NCBI RefSeq assembly: GCF_000208865.1
Contig: NC_018398.1
Location: forward strand, 5,046,710-5,110,709
Direction: 5' to 3'
DNA length: 64,000 bases
Source: Neospora caninum Liverpool
Taxonomy: Eukaryota > Apicomplexa > Conoidasida > Eucoccidiorida > Sarcocystidae
Both the position numbers and the translations under genes were made by a program. This document shows positions 56,201 to 64,000 of this stretch, piece after piece. Position 1 is the stretch's first letter, and each line of letters starts with the position of its first letter. The notes below the pieces were generated by a model. That model was not told the origin of the DNA, did no database searches, and saw only the letters and a program-made list of their open reading frames with translations.

Positions 56201-58134
56201 AGGAAGAAGAGACAGGAAAGAAGAGGTAAAGAAGAAGAGACAGGAAAGAAGAGACAGGAATGAGGAGGTAAGGAAGAGGAGACAGGAAAGAAGGGGCAAG
56301 GATGATGAGACAGGAAAGAAGAGACAGGAAAGAAGAGACAGGAATGAAGAGGTAAAGAAGAAGAGACAGGAAAGAAGAGACAAGAAAGAAGAGGTGAAGA
56401 AGAAGAGACAGGAAAGAAGAGGTAAAGAAGAAGAGACAGGAAAGAAGAGACAGGAATGAGGAGGTAAAGAAGAAGAGACAGGAAAGAAGAGACAGGAATG
56501 AGGAGGTAAAGAAGAAGAGACAGGAAAGAAGAGGTAAAGAAGAAGAGACAGGAAAGAAGAGACAGGAATGAGGAGGTAAAGAAGAAGAGACAGGAAAGAA
56601 GAGGTAAAGAAGAAGAGACAGGAAAGAAAAGGTAAGGAGAAAATGCACCGGCGACTCACGACCGACAGCAGGTCGGAGAGGCGACAAGCAACGGAACGCG
56701 AAAGACGAAACGAAACAGAAACGGAGACAAACGCGAAGAGGAGCGGGAAGCGACGCATATTCGCGAGAAAGTAGTCAAGGGATACAGCCTAGACGCGGCG
56801 GCCACAACCCCAGAGAAGCGAAAGAGGTTTTTGGCGCGAGGATAAACCGGGGAAACCGACGCCTCCGGAGAAATAAGAGAAGAAGGACCGTGGATCCTTC
56901 TCGTCGTGGACGCTAGGGCGGGTTGGAGGGCAAAACGAAAACTCGAATGTTGTCGTTCAGTTGACGATCGTCCCTGCAAATGAGCCCAGAAGGCGCTTGC
57001 TTTCGTGCACAAATCGAGAGGGGAATCTAAACGAAACCGCATGTTGAGGGAAGAACGGAGATACGTATTTTTTTTGGTTCCCTGCCTTTTCTTGCGTTCC
57101 TTTGGACTCACTTGGACATCCTGTTCACCATCGAGCGACAAGGGTCGGACGGTGTCCTGCGTCTCTCCTGCCACGTCCTTCTTTTCCGCAAAGTGTCTTC
57201 GCGTCGCGTCCCATCTGTGTTCTCTGGCATAGCGACATTCCCTCCGATCTCCACCTTGCGTCTCCCGCCCCGGCTCGGCGTTTCCACTGTCTCCAGGAGA
57301 GACAGAAGAGAAACGGAGCGCAGGGAGATCCGACGCGGCTTCGCCCTCGCGACTGCGAAGAAGCGACGCGCCGTCGACTACCCGCGGGAGGTGTCTGTAC
57401 ACCCGAGAGGAGCCGCCCCGCCTTCCGAGCGGGAGGTGGGAAGAAGACGGAGAGGACGAGCAGAGAATTTCGCGGGAGGAAGGCTCCTCGGAGACGGACC
57501 ACCAAGCACAGGAAGACGGAGGCGAAGAGGAAGACAAACGCTTCTTCTCCTCTCCAGAAAAAGACGGAGAAGACGAGGACGACGGGGAAGACGAGGATGA
57601 CGGGGAAGACGAGGACGACGGGGAAGATGAGGACGACGGGGAAGATGAGGACGAAGGGGACGAAGAGGGAAAGGGAGACGGAGAAGAAGACCAAGAAGAG
57701 AGCGGTGAGGGACGAGAGGACAGTGAGGCAGTCAAGGAGACTCGGGGCGAAGGAGCGGTCGAGACCACTTGCGTTGAAGCTTGAGGGTCGGAGGGCGTCT
57801 CTGCCTCAATTCTTGCTTTCTCCTCTGTCGCTTTCCGACCTGCCTCACCTCTTGGCAGAAACGGGGAAACGTCGCGTGGAGAGGAAGCATGAGGAAACAC
57901 CGAAAAGGAAGTCGAAGAAGAGAAGCCAGCTCGGTAAGGAACAACCCGCAGAAAGTGCTGAGACACCTGGGAAGGCAGAGACAGAGCCGAAACGATCAGA
58001 GGAGACGCAAGACACAAGAGTGCATGAAACAAGAGACGCTTCCACCTGATGGAGACAAAAAACAGAAGCAAAGAGACGGAGAAGAGGGGAAGGTGAGGAA
58101 GCGGGGCGGTGGAGTTGGGAGGTTCGTCCTCCAT
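53285..58134 (-). CDS. Divergent NPL4-like protein with hydrophobic leader
   Basis: Five exons (minus order): 57112-58134, 55551-55898, 54691-54948, 53744-54514, 53285-53383. Every intron is phase 0; total 832 residues. The NPL4 domain is recognised in order: VALLYG with RIHVEAVLVFAP (exon 2), ADRAARHLGLQLVGWASL (exon 3), VTPVEVLLSLHLQHHAE, AVPFVSLIVHRTL and a VEVEALTLTP to LLPSLEEAF block (exon 4), then DGRLYRVLPVEFF and a helical C-terminus ending LLTHVAELLRNK. NPL4 with UFD1 delivers ubiquitinated clients to Cdc48/p97. The usual UBX-like domain and the zinc finger before the NPL4 domain are missing. Instead exon 1 has a hydrophobic segment at about residues 15-50 (LLFFVSIRWKRLLFHALLCL) and a Ser/Arg-rich stretch, like recessed apicoplast leaders. 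An upstream in-frame ATG (58680) is an alternative start. The NPL4 call is fairly firm; plastid location is inferred. Confidence 0.85.
55917..56640. repeat. Purine-only satellite array in intron 1 of the NPL4-like gene
   Basis: About 720 bases are built from mixed 10-14-base modules such as AAGAAGAGACAGGAAAG, AAGAAGAGGTAA and GGAATGAGGAGGTAA in higher-order arrangements. The array sits inside intron 1 (55899-57111) and starts within 20 bases of its 3' splice site. It translates on the minus strand as long Ser/Leu/Cys/Phe repeats, which are not a real protein because the array is intronic. Confidence 0.9.
57390..57403. repeat. Perfect GGTGT-CTGT-ACACC palindrome inside an exon
   Basis: It lies in exon 1 of the NPL4-like gene and encodes SRVYRHLP on the minus strand. 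The flank CTCGGGTGTAC resembles the CGGGTGTAC flank of the 17280 and 39336 copies. Confidence 0.9.
57566..57655 (-). repeat. Coding 18-bp tandem repeat, five units (Ser-Pro)
   Basis: Five 18-bp units of the form GGGGAAGACGAGGACGAC encode a Ser5-Pro repeat in exon 1 of the NPL4-like gene. Units differ by single base changes. Confidence 0.88.
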
Positions 58135-58977
58135 TCTCTCCAAAGAGCGACGCGGAGAGACAGGAGACACGGAGTGTGTGGCAGGGGCGAACGCGCCAAG
58201 TAGGAGAAGAAGAGAAACGCACGAATGCAGGCGCCTAAAAAAATGACACAGGAAGACGCCGAAGAAACTATGCCGAGTCCAGCGGTGTGCTCGAAGAGAG
58301 AGTTCTTCAGTGCGAGTGCTGATCGGAGACGGCAGAGAGAAAATCTCTGAGCAAGACACGGGAGACAAGGGCCAAGAGGCGGAAGAAAAGAAGGAAAAAC
58401 GGGAAAAAATCCAAAAGGAGAAACAAAAAAAGAAGAGGCACGAAGGAAAAGGGTGGCGGCGAATATTATGGGGAATGTGTCTGAGAGAAATCGAAGGAAA
58501 ATGAGGGAAGTAGATGGAGACAAAGCGGAGGGTCGATTTGCAGGGAGACCTCGCTAGTGAGCAGCCGGTCAAGAAGGAACAAGCACGCTGTGAAGAAACA
58601 AAGACACAGAGAAAGAGATCACCTACGAGGAAAACGAAGACAAGAACTAAGAGAAAGCGAATTGAGGAGAGAGGAGACATGGAGAAAAACCGCGGCGCAC
58701 ACACTCAAATGTCGAGCGAGCGACACGGAAGCTTCGGCGCGATTCTCTGCAGGGGGAAGAGAATGCAGCTGCATGCTCGTTTCTTCTCATCAGATCTCCT
58801 GAAGAAAGCACCTTTTCTTTTCCCCTCATTTGTGTCTTTTGCTTTGTCCTGGCCTCGTCGCCGTCTCGGAGCGCTCGTACCGGTGTCCTTCGCAAAGATG
58901 CCGGGCGCTGTGTCTCGGAGAGTTTTTCGCGTCGACGGCGGGTGTTTGCGATCGGCGGAGCGTAATGCATGGATGAC

Positions 58978-59062
58978 TGTTATCACTCGTATTAACAGCT
59001 TTAATGTTACATCAGATACGTAGTATCCTCCAAGTAGCCAAGACACCAAATAAGGAACAGAG
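58978..59062 (-). pseudogene. Nuclear mitochondrial insert: cytochrome b fragment
   Basis: The minus strand translates to VPYLVSWLLGGYYVSDVTLK, matching the apicomplexan cytochrome b segment PYLVPWLLGGYYVSDVTLK at all but one position. The similarity ends at the Lys codon, and the next 20 bases, also AT-rich, are unrelated to cytochrome b. There is no ORF continuity beyond the fragment, so it is not expressed as cytochrome b. Confidence 0.85.
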
Positions 59063-59852
59063 AGATACACGACAGACGACGAAGGGGGAAGAACTTTCAT
59101 TTTAGGTGAATCTTGCGGATCCCCGTGACGCTTTTTCTGCCGCGCCCTGTAAATACTAAGACGAGGTTACATGCGCTCATTTCGTGCGCGGCGTGCGCGG
59201 CTGCAACAAACCGGCAGAAGATTCTCTTCCCACTGGGAGAAGTGTATCAGGCAGGACGTTGCTCAGCCAAGTCAGCGTTACGTGTTTTGGCAGGGAAAGT
59301 GCTTTCTCGCAAACGATCTGGGAGCCGGAAAATTCTCATATCATGTGGTTTGGAGCTTTCGCGGTCGTGTGCTGGGTACTTGCTCAGACGCTACGACTCT
59401 TTGCGTTTTGAGGCATCCGACGAGACTCTCGCCGTTCCATCGCAGAGCCGTGTGCGAGCAGACGGATCTTGGGGACACCGTTCTTCCCAAACCATTCCCG
59501 TTCGCTTGTTTTTCGGCCTGGCTCTGGGTTGCAAGCGCACCCACTCTCACTCACGAGCTACTGGAAGGAAGCTCTCTAGAAAGGAGCAATAGACTCAAAC
59601 ACTTTCAGAAGCCGCGCACTGGAAATCGCGCCACACGAAAACCTGCTGCCCACCGTGTAGCCCCTCAGCGCGGAAGGATGTTCCTCGCTGGCGCATCATC
59701 GTGCCGAGTTTTTCGGAGATAAGTTCGTTGCGAGAGGACGCAAACGGTTCACAGATTCAACTCCGTTTTCACGGCTGCGTGAAGAGGATTGAGGGCGCGC
59801 GGGACAGACACAGTTGGAGGTTTCGGGTATGGGCCGCCGTACCAGCTTTCTT

Positions 59853-59892
59853 GCAGGATCGAAACTGCGCGTCAGCACAGTTTCGATCCTGC
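59853..59892. repeat. 15-bp perfect inverted repeat with 10-base loop
   Basis: GCAGGATCGAAACTG at 59853-59867 is followed after ten bases by its exact reverse complement at 59878-59892. It lies in non-coding DNA. A transcript of either strand would form a strong stem-loop. Confidence 0.95.
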
Positions 59893-61740
59893 GGGGGGAG
59901 AGGTCTGCTTGCGACTCTCTCGCCACGCATCTGAAGGCTCGTAGAAGAAGAAAGGCCAGAGAGCAGCAGCAACTTTCCGGCACACAGGTATATCTTCTCG
60001 GCGGGGAGCGGCCTAGCTTCTTGTCTTCCGGGGCATCTACGCCCGGACGCCACGCGTTGCAGTTGCAGACCTGTATTTACGCGTTTGGCTTTTCACACTC
60101 CGTCCGGCAAATTCTGTAGCATTTTCTCGTTGGTCTCGAGGCCACTCGAACTGGTCCGCGCGGATCCCAATCCGTAGACGTTTTGTCCGAGCTCCAGTGG
60201 CTGTCGTCTGACGCGTTCCGATTCCTGACGGGGCAGCCCAAGGAGATGCGTTTGAGAGCACACAATAAGGAAGCAAATGCGTCCAGAGTTTTTGCGCGTG
60301 GGTGACTGGAACGCTTTCTGCAGGAGCAGGATCATAGTTGCGAAACTTTTTCCGTGCAGTCTTCTGGGGCAATTCTATCGTTGCATTACCGCTTTTGGCG
60401 AGTCGCCCCTCTGTGACGCGCCTATCCAACATCGCTATCCACATACACGTACCAGAAGGGTAAACTCTCTCGCCGATTTTGGGATGTTACTGTCTCCTAT
60501 CCACAACTGGTCCGGCTGAGGACGTGGAAAGGCAGCCGGGAGAGGAGATTGGCTAGACACGTGCACCAACTCCGAGAAAAGGCACATCTTGGCATCCTCA
60601 GATTCGGACTCCTCAGCTGTGCGCCTGGTTCTAACTGCGGAGATCGGCAGGCGATCTGCTGGTGACCCGGGTCCCCTGAATCCGGAAAACGCGTACAAGG
60701 AAAGGGAATGCCACGTCCTTCTTTTTTTGCGTCTCGACTGCCAGGCTGACACAGAGGAGCCAAGGTCACCACTGGTTGCCTACGACTCTGCACGGCATTT
60801 CCCCCTGGTACACCCGCGATCCCTCTGACTCGCAATGCACTATGCCTTGACTGCTTTCCCACTTTGTGTGACGAACTTGTGTATCCGTCGTGCTTTCTAC
60901 CGACGTGCAAACAGTGAGGAAAGATGTGGCAAGAAGGAAATGTTCTACAGAGGCCTTTCTCGGCGCCTCCGCGAGAGAAAACCGCAACGCCACACACAGA
61001 CTCCAAAAACGGGCTGTTTTCCTTGATCCGAGACGCCCCGCGTCTACCCTTGAGGCGTCCCGGAGGGGGCTGTTGTTGTCGCTCCGAGATCCCTCCCTTT
61101 TCTGGTTGTCAACTGAAGGCCCTTTGTTCCAGTTTTTTTCGTGCGCTTTAGAGCTACAGAAACGCGGTCTTCGGGCACCGTGTCAGCGCGTCTTTCTTGC
61201 GCGGCAAAAAGCCCGACCGACGGCACGGGATCCCAAAGGGGTACGACGTCTGAACGGAGGTTTTTCTCTGTTGTGCAATTCACTGCGCGCGAAACGATTC
61301 ATTAGACGAACCCTGACGGCCTTTTGGTGTGGAGCTCTCGACGCTGAACCCCCCAGGAGAATTTACCGCCTCAGTTCCGTTGCCACATCGGAGACTGCAG
61401 TGGTTTCAGGGAGAAATCGAGCGACATGCGTCGCTAGATTTCTTCCAGTGAAGCGGTGGCGAAGAACGACTCGGATGGGGCCAGAACCGCCGCCAAGTTT
61501 CGGCCCACAACGCGACTTTCTTTCCGATCCACCGCGTGTTTCGTAAGTCAACGCTCAGCGTTACAGCGCCGAAACTATATACCGTGTATCAGCTTAGATG
61601 CGCGGGTGGACATCGGTGATCCTTGCACGGTTCGCGCCTACTACAGTCCTCAGTGCTTTAAGTCAACGAGTCCTCTGTTTTCAACAGTTGAACCGCTCCT
61701 CCCTCCGCCGGTAAACTCGCGCGTGACGGATTTTGACAGC

Positions 61741-61769
61741 TGCATGCCGCGAAAACGCTGGATGCATGC
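61741..61769. promoter_or_regulatory. Paired TGCATGC sites upstream of RPF1
   Basis: TGCATGC occurs at 61741-61747 and 61763-61769, 22 bases apart and about 600 bases upstream of the RPF1 start. The second (TGCATGCG) fits the TRP-2 consensus reported for Toxoplasma ribosomal-protein promoters. A regulatory role is inferred. Confidence 0.45.
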
Positions 61770-62357
61770 GTTCGCAGTCCACGACGGCGAGAAAAACGCT
61801 GCATGTAAAAAAGCCCCCGCTAGATTTGAGGAGAGAGACGCGTTTCCCGCGTCACTGGGGCTCCTGGCCACTGATCTAAAGAAGGGAAAACGACTTGTCT
61901 CGTTTTCTTTTTGGCGCGGAGACACCTTCGCACTCCGGTGTACATGCCGCGAGCGCCTGCGCGTATACTAGCTGAGAGTGGATCCAGGCAGGCGGCCTCG
62001 TATCTCCTTCGAAGAGACGCTCTTTGTGTTTGTTTCTCTCCGGCTCTTGTCCAGCGGCGTCTTAGATTGTCGCGCTTTGCCTCCCCAACGCATGCCTCGG
62101 TCGCGGTAGCTTGCTCCGTTCTCCGCTGTCCCTTCGCCTGTCCCTTCGCCTGTCCCTTCGCCTGCCTGTCCCCCTCATCGGTTTGAGTGCCTCTCTTCTT
62201 TCGAAGCTCGTCTCGACCGGTGTTGTCGATTCTGTCCCTTTCGTTTTTGCGCTTCTTGTCCTCCTTCTGCCACGGTCGCTTCTCACGGCTTCTCGCGGGG
62301 ACCGTTTCGGCTTTTCTCGCCGAATATTTTTTCAGCGGCGCGCGCATGCACAGGACC

Positions 62358-64000
62358 ATGGCGCATGCAGCCCGGTCTCGACAGGCAGCCACGCCCCGCG
62401 CTTCGCCGTGCAAGGAGGGGAACCCTCCAGCCGCTTCCGAGGCCGGAGAGAATGTGAAGAAGTCCCGGAGGCGGGGAACCGCGGATTCGCCCCGCCGTAG
62501 AGACAGCAGACAGTCGGACGAAAAGGGGAAGAAGCGGCGTTTGCCTGCATCCTCGCCGGCGGTTTCAGATTCCGGGGAACAGGATGAGGGAAGACAGAAG
62601 GCGAGGAAGAGAGGCTCGAGGGAAGAAGTCGCGAGCAAGGTGGCGAAACCAGAGACGAGGACGAAGCAGCCGCTGTCGACGGCAGGCATTCTGAACAAGA
62701 AGCGGAGACAGCAGGTTGCATTTCAGCTGCTGCAGGCCAAGAAGAAGGACAGAGCCAAGAAGAAAAAGGAGACGCGCGCGAAGGAGAAGCGTGGCGAGAC
62801 AGTCGAGAAGAAAACGCCTAAAACCATCGAATCGATGCGGCGCTACGACCCGACAGTTGGTACGTTGAAATCAGAGGCGAAGAGACAAATGCGTCGCGCG
62901 CTCTTCGATAGAGGACAGGAGGAGACGACGGTGATTAGGCTCCTCGCACGTGTCTCCGCTTTTTCCATGAACCTCTGCGACAGCAAGCGGAGGCTAGAGA
63001 CGAAGGAAGAGTGACTGTCGCCACCGCCGTTTTCTCGCTCTTCTCCGTTTCTTTTTTTGGTCCTGCGCAGGACGCCCATCAGAGAGGAGCTGGCCTCTCG
63101 TGCTCTGTCGGTCTCTCAGCTTCGTTCTTTTCCTCTGTATGCGTTGCAGTCGAGGAAGACGAAGAGGAAGTCGCGGGTGACGAAGCAGCCGACGAATTCG
63201 CCTCCTACTTCAACCGCGAAGTCACGCCGAAGTTGATGATCACCACAAACAAGTGAGACGCCTTGTTCGTCTCTTCTTCTCTGTGTTCTGCTCGAGGAAC
63301 AAGAGAAAGAAGAGAAAGGAGAAGCGCAAGCGGAAGCGCAAGAAGAAGGGGTACACGACAAGGAAGTGTGTATGCGAAGACGAGAAAACGAAGATCAAGA
63401 CGAATGGGAGAGGCGAAGGAACTGGAAAACCTGCGCAGTGAGAGGAGAGGGCAAAGAGAGAGAGGCATGCGTCAAGACGAGACTCTCACGAAAAGGCAGC
63501 GCTGAAACGCGCCGAAAAACCGCCAACCCACGGCGTTTCTCTGCCGCTTGGTGCGTTGTGTCCCCTTTTTCGCTCAGACGGGTAACGGCTGATATGTACA
63601 GCTTTCTGAAAGAAGTGCTGTACATCTTCCCAAACGCGTTCTTCTACAAGGTAGGAAAGCACGAGAAAAGGAAACGGCCCGAGGAACCTGACTGTGACTC
63701 CAGTTATGAATACAGACGACCCTGAGTTCTTTATATGATTGCTCTCTGAGAAGGCACGCAGGGCGCTGCGCAGACCCAAACAACTGCATGCAGTGAAGAA
63801 GCGGTCTCAGGCGACTTTTTGCCGACGGTTGATGCCTCTCCTTTGCGTGCATGCCTTCTTTTCCGCTTTTCATCTTTCTCTTCAGAGAGGGCCATACCAC
63901 ATCAAGAACATCTGTAAATTCGCCATCAAGCAAGGCTTCACAGACCTCCTCATTTTCAAGGAAAAGAACCACCGACCCTACGGCCTTTACATCGTCCATC
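62358..64000 (+). CDS. RPF1: RPF1, Brix-domain ribosome production factor (3' end outside window)
   Basis: Exons so far: 62358-62859, 63150-63252, 63578-63650 and 63886-64000 (open at the window edge), with GT-AG junctions in consistent phases. About 264 residues are visible. The ATG at 62358 (ACCATGG) is preferred; an in-frame ATG at 62346 has a weaker context. A Lys/Arg-rich N-terminal region leads to [17 protein letters not shown], an acidic stretch, [22 protein letters not shown] and then the Brix start [36 protein letters not shown]. The DEFASYF and KTIE blocks are diagnostic of RPF1 among Brix proteins. RPF1 acts in 60S maturation (5.8S/28S rRNA processing) in the nucleolus. The remaining Brix domain lies beyond 64000. 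Confidence 0.95.

Larger units (their letters stand above)
58135..62357. other. 4.2-kb gene-free region between the NPL4-like gene and RPF1
   Basis: The left part (to about 58700) is the pyrimidine-rich leader of the NPL4-like gene on the minus strand. A cytochrome b fragment (about 58978-59062) and a 15-bp perfect hairpin (59853-59892) follow. From 61700 on should be the RPF1 promoter. No frame has a credible start plus family features. Confidence 0.55.

Noticed and set aside
55850..56758. 302- and 262-codon minus-strand frames made of SCLFF-type repeats
   Set aside because: They are read through the purine satellite in intron 1 of the NPL4-like gene; they have no non-repeat domain and are interrupted by well-supported splice sites.
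57102..58049. 315-codon plus-strand frame, Lys/Thr/Arg-rich
   Set aside because: It is antisense to exon 1 of the NPL4-like gene and made largely of the reverse complement of the Ser-Pro repeat.
58135..58704. Extension of the NPL4-like frame to an ATG at 58680 with another hydrophobic start
   Set aside because: The added 180 residues are Phe/Ser/Cys-rich, as expected of a pyrimidine-rich leader, and the ATG at 58134 has a better context. Kept as an alternative only.
1..64000. CRISPR arrays, bacterial operons, insertion sequences, rRNA or tRNA genes
   Set aside because: None seen. The tandem repeats here have no spacer structure, and all recognised genes are intron-bearing or eukaryotic in type.

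Overview
The window is nuclear DNA of a coccidian apicomplexan, most likely Toxoplasma gondii or a close relative (Hammondia, Neospora). The grounds are: GC-rich genes with many GT-AG introns and long pyrimidine-rich 5' leaders; very long low-complexity insertions in otherwise conserved proteins; upstream motifs that match the Toxoplasma ribosomal-promoter elements TRP-1 and TRP-2; and short nuclear copies of mitochondrial cytochrome b and cox1. All gene models below were spliced by hand from the sequence, and for every multi-exon gene the exon phases close exactly.

Layout, left to right. 1.2-8.1 kb (-): DDX31/Dbp7-type DEAD-box helicase for ribosome assembly, 7 exons. 10.0-14.3 kb (-): SRAP/HMCES protein that shields abasic DNA sites, 6 exons. 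15.7-17.9 kb (+): translation factor eIF3 subunit h, 3 exons, divergent from HMCES. 19.5-26.2 kb (-): large SENP6/7-like Ulp1 (C48) SUMO protease, 5 exons. 29.7-30.4 kb (-): small multipass membrane protein. 32.3-34.0 kb (+): secreted protein of unknown function, 3 exons. 35.8-36.8 kb (-): acyl-CoA-binding protein with a 10-nt first coding exon. 38.1-43.5 kb (+): 1802-residue unknown protein, mostly disordered. 45.0-50.2 kb (-): CPBP (Rce1/ABI-type) intramembrane protease with a signal peptide. 53.3-58.1 kb (-): divergent NPL4-like protein with a hydrophobic leader and no zinc finger. 62.4 kb to the right edge (+): RPF1, a Brix-domain 60S assembly factor, cut by the window end.

Functional themes. 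The helicase, eIF3h and RPF1 belong to ribosome assembly and translation. HMCES and Ulp1 belong to genome maintenance and SUMO control. The CPBP protease and the NPL4-like protein sit head-to-tail and both carry leaders that would suit the secretory route to the apicoplast. The NPL4-like protein is a candidate cofactor for the plastid Cdc48/Ufd1 import machinery; this is inference.

Outside genes, the most striking signal is a 14-bp perfect inverted repeat, GGTGT-N4-ACACC. It occurs six times in 64 kb, four of them inside coding exons of three different genes. About 0.06 would be expected by chance. Several intergenic stretches of 1.5-4 kb hold no gene that I can support.
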